This document shows, piece after piece, positions 16,442 to 23,532 of a stretch of DNA of 64,000 bases (positions within the stretch are counted from its first letter, which is position 1; each line of letters begins with the position of its first letter). Both the position numbers and the translations under genes were made by a program. Source of the DNA: Streptomyces sp. LaPpAH-108 (GTDB taxonomy: Bacteria; Actinomycetota; Actinomycetes; Streptomycetales; Streptomycetaceae); the NCBI RefSeq assembly GCF_000373625.1, contig NZ_KB891994.1, positions 434,001-498,000 of the forward strand, written 5' to 3'. The notes beneath the pieces are model-generated. The model worked only from the letters and a program-made list of their open reading frames with translations. It searched no databases and was not told the DNA's origin.

Positions 16442-16894
16442 ATGGACGCGGAGTTGACGGCACTCGTCACATCCGGGGCGACGACGGTGGTCGGCCTCAT
16501 GGTCACCGACGCCTGGCAGCAGGCGAGGCAGGGGCTCGTACGCCTCTTCTCGCGCGGCGACCGGACGGCCACCGTCGGTGGTGAACTGGACGAGCTGCGG
16601 GACGACCTGGTCGCGGCGAACGGCTCCCCCGACGAGGCGGCACTCGCCGACGACATCGCGGCGACGGTCCGGCTCCGGCTGCGCGGCCTGCTCCGCCAGG
16701 ACCCGGAGGCCGCCGATGAACTCCGGCGCCTGGTCCAGGAGTTGACCCCGCTTCTGCCCAACGGGCCAGCGGGCAACACCGTGCACAACACCATCAGCGG
16801 GGGCACCATCCACGGCCACGTGATCCAGGGCTACTCCATCTCGAACCCGACCTTCAACGGCTCGAGCGGAGCAGCCCCGGATCGGAACGGCTGA
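16442..16894 (+). CDS. Small helical protein with C-terminal amyloid-like signalling motif (possible effector)
   Basis: A 150-residue protein. The N-terminal helix is hydrophobic (LTALVTSGATTVVGLMV, residues 5-21) and could insert in a membrane. Charged helices fill 25-105, a Pro/Gly hinge follows, and residues 115-138 (HNTISGGTIHGHVIQG and following) align with the N-terminal motif of the divergent STAND protein with one single-residue gap. This build, a helical membrane-active domain followed by an amyloid-type motif, matches what has been described as Bell-domain effectors paired with NLR-like proteins. If so, seeding by the oligomerised STAND protein would trigger membrane damage. That is inference; the protein is otherwise a conserved hypothetical of Streptomyces. 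It converges with msrB. Confidence 0.8.
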   Translation: MDAELTALVTSGATTVVGLMVTDAWQQARQGLVRLFSRGDRTATVGGELDELRDDLVAANGSPDEAALADDIAATVRLRLRGLLRQDPEAADELRRLVQELTPLLPNGPAGNTVHNTISGGTIHGHVIQGYSISNPTFNGSSGAAPDRNG

Positions 16895-16904
16895 ACAGGG
16901 CCGC

Positions 16905-17312
16905 TCAGGACTCCGTCGGCTCCAGGCGCAGCGAGATGCTGTTGATGCAGTAGCGCTGGTCCGTGGGGGTCGGGTAGCCCTCGCCCTCGAAGACGTGGCC
17001 GAGGTGGGAGCCGCAGCGGGCGCAGCGGACCTCGGTGCGGAGCATTCCGTGGGAGCGGTCCTCGATCAGCTCGACCGCGTCGGTGTCCTTCGGGTCGTAG
17101 AAGGACGGCCAGCCGCAGTGCGAGGCGAACTTGGTGCCGGAGGTGAACAGCTCCGCGCCGCAGGCACGGCAGGAGTAGACGCCCTGGGTCTTGGTGTCCG
17201 TGTACTCACCGGTGAAGGCCGGTTCGGTGCCGGCCTGGCGCAGTACGGCGTACTCCGCCGGGCTCAGCTCCGCCCGCCACTGCTCGTCCGGCTTCTCGAC
17301 GTCGTACGACAT
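16905..17312 (-). CDS. msrB: Peptide-methionine (R)-S-oxide reductase MsrB
   Basis: A 135-residue cytoplasmic repair enzyme that reduces the R epimer of methionine sulfoxide in proteins. Zinc ligands are the pairs Cys48/Cys51 (SCRACG) and Cys97/Cys100 (RCARCG). The substrate-binding signature is HCGWPSF, and the catalytic Cys is at 122 in RYCINSIS. Length is normal for a stand-alone MsrB. It starts 13 bases after the murC stop on the same strand and is probably cotranscribed with it. Confidence 0.96.
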   Translation of the reverse strand: MSYDVEKPDEQWRAELSPAEYAVLRQAGTEPAFTGEYTDTKTQGVYSCRACGAELFTSGTKFASHCGWPSFYDPKDTDAVELIEDRSHGMLRTEVRCARCGSHLGHVFEGEGYPTPTDQRYCINSISLRLEPTES

Positions 17313-17325
17313 GAGACTCAGCCCC

Positions 17326-18720
17326 TTACTTCTGCGACAGGCGGTCCAGGATCAGCGGGCCCAGGTCGGTGACGTCACCCGCGCCCATGGTGAGAACAAG
17401 ATCCCCCCGCTCCGCCATTCCCGCGACGACCTCGGGGATCTCCGTCTTGTCGTGCACGGCGGTCACCTCGGCGCCCGCCACGCGCGCGGCCTCGATGATC
17501 AGCTCGCTGGTGACGCCGGGGATCGGGTCCTCGCGGGCCGGGTAGATGTCGAGCACCACGGAGGCGTCGGCAAGGGCGAGCGCCTGACCCATCTCCTTGC
17601 CCAGCTCCTGGGTGCGGGAGAACAGGTGCGGCTGGAAGACGACGAGGATGCGGCGCGCGTCCCCGGCGGCGGCGCGCATGGCCTCCAGGTCGGCGGTCAT
17701 CTCGGTGGGGTGGTGGGCGTAGGAGTCGATCACCTGGACGCCCGCCTCCTCGCCCTTGAGCTGGAGGCGCCTCTTGACGCCGGTGTACGCGGCGAGGGCG
17801 GGGGCCAGCTCGTCGGCGGGCAGCCCGAGGGCGACACCCGCGGCGAGCGCGGCGACGGCGTTGAGCGCGTAGTGGCGGCCGGGGACGGAGACGGCGAAGG
17901 TCAGCTCGCGGCCGTCCAGGACCGCGGTGACCTGGCTCTTCAGCCCCTCGGGCACGATCTTCAGGACCCGTACGTCGGCGTCCTCGGCCTCGCCGTACGT
18001 CACCGTCCGCACCGATCCGGCCACGCGCCGGGTCAGCTCGCGGGCGCCCTCGTGGTCGGCGGAGATCACCAGGGTGCCGCCGGGGACGATCTTTCCGGCG
18101 AAGGTCTCGAAGGACTCGTAGATCTCGTCCATCGAGGCGTAGTTGGCGTGGTGGTCCAGCTCCACGTTGAGGACGATGGCGACCTCGGGGGCGTACTTGT
18201 GGAAGCTGCGGTCCGATTCGTCCGCCTCGGCCACGAAGATCTCGCCCTCGCCGTGCAGGGCGTTGGAGCCGGGGGCGTCCAGGTCGCCGCCGATGGCGTA
18301 CGAGGGCCGCGCGCCCAGCTCGGTCAGGGAGACCGCGAGCATGGAGGTGGTGGTGGTCTTGCCGTGCGTACCGGCGACGGCGATCGGCCGCAGGCCGCCC
18401 ATCAGCGCGGCGAGCGCGTCGGAGCGGTGCACGACGGGGATGCCCAGCTCGGCGGCGCGCACCAGCTCGGGGTTGTCCTGCCGGATCGCGGACGAGACGA
18501 CGACACAGCTGGCATCGTCGGCGAGGTGCGCGGCGTCGTGCCCGATGTGCACGGTCGCGCCGAGCGTCCGCAGCGCGTCCGCCGTCGCGGACTCCTTGGC
18601 GTCACTGCCCGCCACCTTCGCCCCGCGCTGCGCCAGAATCTTCGCGATCCCCGACATCCCGGCGCCGCCGATGCCGATGAAGTGCGGTCGGTCCATGGCG
18701 ATAGGAAGGCCGGGTGCCAT
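17326..18720 (-). CDS. murC: UDP-N-acetylmuramate--L-alanine ligase MurC
   Basis: A 464-residue cytoplasmic ligase that adds the first amino acid of the peptidoglycan stem to UDP-MurNAc, using ATP. The N-terminal UDP-binding Rossmann domain has the GIGGAGMSGIAKIL signature; the ATP loop GTHGKTTT is at 117-124. The central domain includes EADESDRSF and the C-terminal ligase domain includes DSYAHHPTEM. The ATG at 18720 follows GGGAG by eight bases. Unlike the usual dcw position, this gene stands apart with msrB downstream, an arrangement typical of Streptomyces. The unusual repeat-filled spacer lies directly upstream. Confidence 0.95.
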   Translation of the reverse strand: MAPGLPIAMDRPHFIGIGGAGMSGIAKILAQRGAKVAGSDAKESATADALRTLGATVHIGHDAAHLADDASCVVVSSAIRQDNPELVRAAELGIPVVHRSDALAALMGGLRPIAVAGTHGKTTTTSMLAVSLTELGARPSYAIGGDLDAPGSNALHGEGEIFVAEADESDRSFHKYAPEVAIVLNVELDHHANYASMDEIYESFETFAGKIVPGGTLVISADHEGARELTRRVAGSVRTVTYGEAEDADVRVLKIVPEGLKSQVTAVLDGRELTFAVSVPGRHYALNAVAALAAGVALGLPADELAPALAAYTGVKRRLQLKGEEAGVQVIDSYAHHPTEMTADLEAMRAAAGDARRILVVFQPHLFSRTQELGKEMGQALALADASVVLDIYPAREDPIPGVTSELIIEAARVAGAEVTAVHDKTEIPEVVAGMAERGDLVLTMGAGDVTDLGPLILDRLSQK

Positions 18721-19487
18721 GCGATGTTCTCCCAGAGGACGAGACGAGCCAGAGCGCCCCTAGCCTATGCGCTCCGCGTGGGGCCGGTCCGCAATGGGCG
18801 GGGTCGGGGGCGGGGGCGGGGCGGCGTTCGCCTACGGCTGCGGCGCGGGCCGCTCCGCGAGGGGCAACGAGTCGGGGCGGCGTCAGCGGGAGTACGGCCG
18901 CCTGCGGCGCAGGGAGGCACGGGGGCGGGTCGCCTGCGGCACGGGGCTGCTCCGCGAAGGGCCCGACGCCTCGGGAGCGGGTAGGCGTCACGCCCAGCCG
19001 CGCGGCGGGACGGTACGCGACGAAGGCCCGGCACGGGGGCGCTCCGCGAGGAGCAACGGCTCGCGGGCGGGCTGACGTACCGTGCTCGGCCCGCCGGGGT
19101 GGGACGGGACACGGTGACGGCCCGGGGGCGGGGCCGCTCCGCGAGGAGCAACGGCTCGCGGGCGGCTGTCATGCCGTGCTCGGCCCACCGAGAGTGGGAC
19201 GGGGCACCGTGACGGCTCGGGGGCGGGGCTGGCGCACCACGCTGAGCCGCACGGGGTACGGACGGACGACGGGTACGGGCCCGCCCGACGGGAACCATCG
19301 CAGCTCCGCCGCGCGGCGCAGCCCCGAGACACCGACCAGCTACGCCACAACCCCCGCCGGTCCGCCCGTGCCGCAGGCCGCTCGCACCTCGTCCCCCACT
19401 ACCACCGCAGGCGAACCACGCGCCGTACCCCCGTCCCCCGCCACAAGGCACCCCCACCAACAACCCCCGCCAAACCCAGCGGAGCGC
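18721..19487. other. 767-base intergenic spacer with degenerate repeats upstream of murC
   Basis: The largest gene-free stretch of the window, between the 19488 gene and murC. Its centre (18852-19230) is four degenerate tandem units of about 95 bases. Open frames exist on both strands, but their products are Arg/Gly/Ala/Pro-rich low-complexity chains lacking normal codon bias, so I do not call a gene. The murC promoter should lie at the low-coordinate end. Confidence 0.6.
18852..19230. repeat. Four degenerate tandem repeats of about 95 bp
   Basis: Units start at 18852, 18949, 19041 and 19136 (spacing 97, 92 and 95), each opening with GCTCCGCGA. The last two units are nearly identical at their start and also share GTGCTCGGCCC and GTGACGGC further in; the first two have diverged. 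In the last two units GCTCC-GCGA-GGAGC forms a perfect 5-bp stem with a GNRA-type loop. Function is unknown; it could be a structured leader of murC or a relic of repeat expansion. Confidence 0.65.
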
Positions 19488-19961
19488 TCACGCCTTGCTG
19501 TGGGAGAACAGCTTCAGCACCGGCACCCCCACCTTGTGCCGCGCCCGGGAGGCCCAGTCGCGGTGGAAGAACTCCTCGACGTAGTGGGGGTCGGTGAGGA
19601 CGATGACCTCGTCGGCGTGGACCTCTTCGACCAGGGACTTGAGGGCGTCGAGGGGGTGGTTCTCGACCAGGCGGCCCTCGGCCTGGCTACCGGCGGCACG
19701 CAGAGCGCGTACCGAGACGTCGAGCGCCTGCTCCCCCACGTTGCGCGCGTCCACGCCCTCGGGCGTCTCGCGCTCGTGGACGGCCTCGTCGATCTCGCCG
19801 AGCGCGATGTCGTCGATGGCCCGCAGCAAGCGGTCCGCCTGATCGCCGCGCGGCTGGAGCAGCACATGGAAGAAGACCGGCTCGTCCCCGTGCAAAGTGG
19901 TGACGAACTCGACGTCGGCCGACGTCAGAGCCTTCTCGATCATCAGAACGCTTGTGAACAC
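19488..19961 (-). CDS. UspA-like conserved protein of unknown function
   Basis: A 157-residue cytoplasmic protein. The middle and end read like a Rossmann-type nucleotide-binding fold of the universal stress class (DALKSLVEEVHADEVIVLTD, then ASRARHKVGVPVLKLF). A conserved HYVEEFFHRDW segment precedes the last strand. Relatives in Streptomyces are sometimes labelled indole-3-glycerol phosphate synthase, but none of that enzyme's barrel motifs is present, so that label should not be used. The gene stands alone between two spacers. Confidence 0.65.
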   Translation of the reverse strand: MFTSVLMIEKALTSADVEFVTTLHGDEPVFFHVLLQPRGDQADRLLRAIDDIALGEIDEAVHERETPEGVDARNVGEQALDVSVRALRAAGSQAEGRLVENHPLDALKSLVEEVHADEVIVLTDPHYVEEFFHRDWASRARHKVGVPVLKLFSHSKA

Positions 19962-20040
19962 CAGGCGCCTCTTCTCCTTCGAGGGTCTGCCGACCCTCTG
20001 TCCACCGTGGGCCCGAAAAGGCCTGCGGAAACCATCCTGC

Positions 20041-20056
20041 CCCGTGATCGCACGGG
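20041..20056 (-). terminator. Small hairpin after the reductase gene
   Basis: CCCGTG and CACGGG pair perfectly around ATCG, 58 bases after the stop of the minus-strand reductase gene. The stem is short, so confidence is limited. Confidence 0.4.
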
Positions 20057-20113
20057 TAGTGCCGCACTAAGTGTGCCCGCCGGAAGCTAACCGGAACGGT
20101 AGATTCCGCTGTT

Positions 20114-21130
20114 TCAGCGCAGCGGTTTTCCGGGTCGGCGGTAACGCCCGAACAGAAATCCGTCCTCCTCCAGGAGTGACAGCAGCTCGAACCGGTGCGG
20201 GACCGCGACCGAAGGACCCCCCGCGATGCGCTGCGCGTCCCCCGCCGCGAGCATCGGCGCGAGCGTCAGGCACATCTCGTCCAGCACGTCCGCCGCCACC
20301 AGCTGGCCGAGCAGCCGCGGCCCGCCCTCGGTGAGCTGGCGGGTGTAGCCGAGCCCGGCGAGCGCGTGCACGGCGCGGGCGGGCTCGACACGCCGCCCCT
20401 CGCCCGCGACGATCACCCGCGCCCCCGCCCGCTCGGCGGCCCGCACCCGCTCGGCGGGCGCGTCGGTGCCGGTGAGCAGCACCGTCGGCACCAGCGGCGA
20501 GGTGAACAGCGGCAGCGAGAAGTCGAGGTCGAGCGCGGCGGTCACGATCGCGATCGCCGGTGCCGGGCCCTGCCCCGCCGCCTCCCGCGCGGCGGCGAAC
20601 TCGGCCCGCGCCCGGGCGGGCCGGTACCCCTCCTGCCGTACCGTCTCCGCGCCCACGAGCACCACGTCCGCGAGCGCCCGCAGCGTGCCGAAGATCCGCA
20701 TGTCGGCCGGGCAGGAGATGGGGTGGGAGTGCCCGTCGTGCTGGGCGGCCCCGTCGAGCGTGGAGACCATGTTGGCCCGCAGGTAGGGGCGGGGCGAGGC
20801 GGGGTCCGGCGCCGGATAGGCGTACGCGGCGGCCAGCTCCGCGAGCGGCCACTCACCACCGGAGCCGGACGGGACCGCGCCACCGGAGCCGGACGGCGCC
20901 GCACTATCAGAGCCGACGAGGGCTGAGCCACCAGAACCGGCATGGACCGCGTCACCGGGTCCGACAGGCCCCGCGCCACCAGGTCCGGCAGGGGCCGCCC
21001 CACCGGAACCGACGAGGGCCGCGCCACCGGGGCCGGCAGGGACCGCCCCACCAGGGCCGCCAGGCGTCGCGCCGCCCTCGTCAGGGGCCTGGGCTGCTGT
21101 TTCGTGGGTCACAGGGAACAGGCGTCGCAT
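20114..21130 (-). CDS. RibD-C-type pyrimidine reductase with an N-terminal octapeptide repeat
   Basis: A 338-residue protein whose residues about 95-330 form a dihydrofolate-reductase-like domain of the RibD C-terminal class. Signatures include RANMVSTLDGAA, the ADVVLVGAETVRQEGY NADPH-binding region and TEGGPRLLGQLVAADVLDE. It probably reduces a flavin-pathway or related pyrimidine; the true substrate is unknown and there is no deaminase domain. The striking part is the N-terminus: residues about 20-91 are nine 8-residue units close to GGAxPAGP, encoded by a 24-bp tandem repeat. That segment should be flexible and disordered and is probably dispensable. It is divergent from zapE, with a 36-base gap. 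Confidence 0.8.
   Translation of the reverse strand: MRRLFPVTHETAAQAPDEGGATPGGPGGAVPAGPGGAALVGSGGAAPAGPGGAGPVGPGDAVHAGSGGSALVGSDSAAPSGSGGAVPSGSGGEWPLAELAAAYAYPAPDPASPRPYLRANMVSTLDGAAQHDGHSHPISCPADMRIFGTLRALADVVLVGAETVRQEGYRPARARAEFAAAREAAGQGPAPAIAIVTAALDLDFSLPLFTSPLVPTVLLTGTDAPAERVRAAERAGARVIVAGEGRRVEPARAVHALAGLGYTRQLTEGGPRLLGQLVAADVLDEMCLTLAPMLAAGDAQRIAGGPSVAVPHRFELLSLLEEDGFLFGRYRRPGKPLR
20857..21072. repeat. Nine-unit 24-bp minisatellite inside the reductase gene
   Basis: Nine contiguous 24-bp units, eight of which begin with CACC, run from 20857 to 21072. Pairs such as 20857-20880 and 20881-20904 differ at only a few positions; the third (20905-20928) has diverged most. The length keeps the reading frame, so copy number can change without breaking the protein. 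Confidence 0.9.
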
Positions 21131-21166
21131 TCGTGCAGTCTGACATGACGTTTAGCATGGGTAATC

Positions 21167-22276
21167 GTGTCGTCCTCCACCACCGCCTCCGGTTCCGGCA
21201 AGCTGACCGGCGCGGCCCCGCTGTCCCTGTGCGCGCGTGAGCCGCATGTCCCCGCCGACCGCCTGGTCGCGGAGATGGTGCCGCCACCCCGCTTCGACTC
21301 GGTGCGCTTCGCCACGTACATCCCGGACCCGAACCAGCCCACCCAGACGGACGCCGTCCATGTGCTGGAGACCTTCGCGAGCGGGCTCGGCGGCGTGCAC
21401 GCCTCCACCGCCAAGCGCGGCTTCCTCGGCTTCGGCCGCAGCAAGACCCCGAAGACCCCCTCCGGGCCGCGCGGGGTCTACCTCGACGGCGGCTACGGCG
21501 TCGGCAAGACCCACCTCCTCGCCTCCCTCTGGCACGCCACCCCCGCCGAACCCTCCCGCAAGGCGTTCGGCACCTTCGTGGAGCTGACCAACCTGGTCGG
21601 CGCCCTCGGCTTCCAGCAGACGGTGCGGACGCTGTCCGGCCACGCCCTGCTGTGCATCGACGAGTTCGAGCTGGACGACCCGGGCGACACCGTGCTGGTC
21701 TCCAGCCTGCTCGGCAAGCTGGTCGAGTCGGGCGTGGCGCTCGCCGCCACCTCCAACACGCTGCCCGGCAAGCTCGGCGAGGGCCGCTTCGCGGCGGCCG
21801 ACTTCCTGCGCGAGATCCAGGGCCTGTCCGCCCACTTCCGCGCCCTGCGCATCGACGGCGAGGACTACCGCCACCGGGGTCTGCCCGAGGCCCCCGCACC
21901 CTTCACCGACGAACAGGTCACCCGGACGGCCCAGCGCACCGAGGGCGCTTCGCTCGACGCCTTCCCGCGGCTCCTCGACCACCTCGCCAAGGTGCACCCG
22001 AGCCGCTACGGCGCGCTGACCGACGGCCTGCGCGCGGTGTGCCTGACCGACGTCCAGCCGATCCCCGACCAGTCGACCGCGCTGCGCCTCGTGGTCCTTG
22101 CCGACCGGCTCTACGACCGCGAGGTCCCGGTGCTGGCCTCGGGTCTGCCCTTCGACCGGCTGTTCAGCGAGGAGATGCTGAAGGGCGGCTACCGCAAGAA
22201 GTACTTCCGCGCGATCTCCCGCCTCACCGCGCTGGCCCGGGATGCGAAGAGTCTGGTCGCCGACACGACGGACTGA
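21167..22276 (+). CDS. zapE: Cell division protein ZapE (AFG1-like ATPase)
   Basis: A 369-residue AAA-type ATPase of the AFG1/ZapE family, which in proteobacteria associates with the division ring and in mitochondria with the inner membrane. Walker A is GGYGVGKT at 108-115 and Walker B is LLCIDEFELDD near 163. The sensor region TSNTLP and the C-terminal family block with YDREVPVLASGLPFDRLF are present. Translation starts at GTG 21167. A strong terminator follows. The actinobacterial role of this family is not established. Confidence 0.88.
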   Translation: MSSSTTASGSGKLTGAAPLSLCAREPHVPADRLVAEMVPPPRFDSVRFATYIPDPNQPTQTDAVHVLETFASGLGGVHASTAKRGFLGFGRSKTPKTPSGPRGVYLDGGYGVGKTHLLASLWHATPAEPSRKAFGTFVELTNLVGALGFQQTVRTLSGHALLCIDEFELDDPGDTVLVSSLLGKLVESGVALAATSNTLPGKLGEGRFAAADFLREIQGLSAHFRALRIDGEDYRHRGLPEAPAPFTDEQVTRTAQRTEGASLDAFPRLLDHLAKVHPSRYGALTDGLRAVCLTDVQPIPDQSTALRLVVLADRLYDREVPVLASGLPFDRLFSEEMLKGGYRKKYFRAISRLTALARDAKSLVADTTD

Positions 22277-22304
22277 CAGATCGTCCGACTGACATACGAT
22301 CACC

Positions 22305-22351
22305 AAAAGGGCGGGTCAGGGGCCGGTTCCGGCCACCGGACCCGCTCTTTT
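22305..22351 (+). terminator. Rho-independent terminator after zapE
   Basis: AAAAGGGCGGGTC at 22305 pairs with GACCCGCTCTTTT ending at 22351 (one bulged base), around a GC-rich interior that can fold further. The arms end in A and T runs, making this one of the few classical intrinsic terminators in the window, active in either direction. Confidence 0.8.
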
Positions 22352-22370
22352 CACGCTCTTTTGCGCATGT

Positions 22371-22434
22371 AACCCGGCGTTAACCTTGCAAAGCCCCTCG
22401 CCGGGTTAACGTATTTCTTGACCATCCATTGACC
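22371..22434 (+). promoter_or_regulatory. Inverted repeat and paired TTGACC boxes before the exported protein gene
   Basis: AACCCGGCG (22371-22379) and CGCCGGGTT (22399-22407) form a perfect 9-base inverted repeat, and GTTAAC hexamers accompany it. Two TTGACC hexamers follow at 22418-22423 and 22429-22434, either of which may be a -35 element. No convincing -10 could be fixed. This is probably the control region of the small protein/carbonic anhydrase/SulP unit. Confidence 0.4.
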
Positions 22435-22481
22435 AATGCTTGGCGCGTGCAAGAGACGCGGGTTTCCGCAGGGGGGTGCGC

Positions 22482-22877
22482 ATGTCCCGGTGTACGACGG
22501 CCCGTTCCGTCCTCGCTCTGCTCGCCGCCGCACTGCTCGCCCTCCAGCTCTTCGCACCCGCGGGAACCTTCGCATCCGCGCATACGCTCGGTGAGACCCA
22601 GGCCAAAGACGCCCCCGGCATCGCGCTCGCCCTGCAACCGACGGCGGCGGCCGACGGGGAGACGATCCGTGAGCCAGGCCGCTCCCGGCTGCCCCACACC
22701 ACCCCGCACACCCGCGACAAACGGCGCGGCGCGGCGTCCGGGGACGGCCCCGAGCGCCCCCTCATCATCCGGCGAGCGGCCGATCCGGCCCCGCCCGCGG
22801 CCGGTGCCCCGCACCCCCGTGTCCCAAGATCCTCCGGAGTCCGTTCACCGGCAGTGCTTCAGGTCTTCCGCTGCTGA
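22482..22877 (+). CDS. Small exported protein of unknown function
   Basis: A 131-residue protein starting at ATG 22482 after a GGGGGG-type ribosome-binding site. Residues 1-32 are a clear signal peptide (TARSVLALLAAALLALQLFA, cleavage near ASA). The mature part is Pro/Arg/Ala-rich, hydrophilic and probably disordered, ending in Cys. Third codon positions are mostly G or C, supporting a real gene. It precedes the carbonic anhydrase gene by 76 bases on the same strand and may share its transcript. I do not recognise a family. Confidence 0.6.
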   Translation: MSRCTTARSVLALLAAALLALQLFAPAGTFASAHTLGETQAKDAPGIALALQPTAAADGETIREPGRSRLPHTTPHTRDKRRGAASGDGPERPLIIRRAADPAPPAAGAPHPRVPRSSGVRSPAVLQVFRC

Positions 22878-22953
22878 GGAGCGGGCTCGCTCCCCCCACG
22901 TACGTCGTGCAAGACCGACGCGCCCTGAGGCGCGCCAGGAGGAGTCCACACAC

Positions 22954-23532
22954 ATGCAGCCCCTCATCGACAACGCCCGCACCTTCGGTCAGCGCCCTGA
23001 GGAGTTCGCCAGGCTCGCCGAAGGCCAGTCCCCCGAAGTCCTGTTCATCACCTGCTCGGATTCCCGGGTCGTCCCGGCCCTGATCACGGGCGCCCGCCCC
23101 GGCGAGCTGTTCGAGCTGCGCACCGCGGGCAACATCGTCCCGCCGTACGCCTCCGAGCGGCCCACCGGCGAGGCCGCCACCATCGAGTACGCCGTGGAGG
23201 TGCTGGGCGTCCGCGACATCGTCGTCTGCGGGCACTCGCACTGCGGCGCCGTCGGCGCGCTGGTGCGCGGCGACGACCTGGACGCCGTGCCCGCCGTGCG
23301 CGACTGGCTGGCGCACGCGACCCCGCGCCCGGCCGGTGCGGCCGAGGACCCCGAGGTCGCCGAGGGCGTCCAGAGCCATGTGCTCACCCAGCTGCTGCGG
23401 CTGCGCTCGTACCCGTGCGTGGAGCGGCGCGTCGCGCAGGGCCTGCTCGGCCTGCACGGCTGGTACTACGAGGTGCACACCGGCGCCGTCCGCTCGCACC
23501 GTCCGCACACCGACGCCTTCGAGGCCCTGTGA
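22954..23532 (+). CDS. Beta-class carbonic anhydrase
   Basis: A 192-residue cytoplasmic zinc enzyme interconverting CO2 and bicarbonate. Zinc ligands fit Cys34 in CSDSR and His94/Cys97 in CGHSHCGA; Asp36 and Arg38 form the catalytic dyad. The ATG at 22954 follows AGGAGGAG, one of the strongest ribosome-binding sites here. The stop TGA overlaps the GTG start of the SulP permease gene (GTGA at 23529-23532), so the two are translationally coupled, a pairing consistent with bicarbonate supply. Confidence 0.95.
   Translation: MQPLIDNARTFGQRPEEFARLAEGQSPEVLFITCSDSRVVPALITGARPGELFELRTAGNIVPPYASERPTGEAATIEYAVEVLGVRDIVVCGHSHCGAVGALVRGDDLDAVPAVRDWLAHATPRPAGAAEDPEVAEGVQSHVLTQLLRLRSYPCVERRVAQGLLGLHGWYYEVHTGAVRSHRPHTDAFEAL

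Noticed and set aside
18765..19463. 232-residue minus-strand frame in the murC spacer
   Set aside because: It translates the degenerate repeats into an Arg/Pro/Gly-rich chain, lacks normal codon bias, and would give repeated peptide segments with no recognisable fold.
19488..19961. Indole-3-glycerol phosphate synthase
   Set aside because: The protein is too short for the TIM barrel and has none of the enzyme's conserved motifs; it looks like a UspA-type fold.
20857..21072. Regular 24-bp repeats as a CRISPR array
   Set aside because: Units are contiguous without unique spacers and keep an open reading frame in a gene; there are no cas genes in the window.
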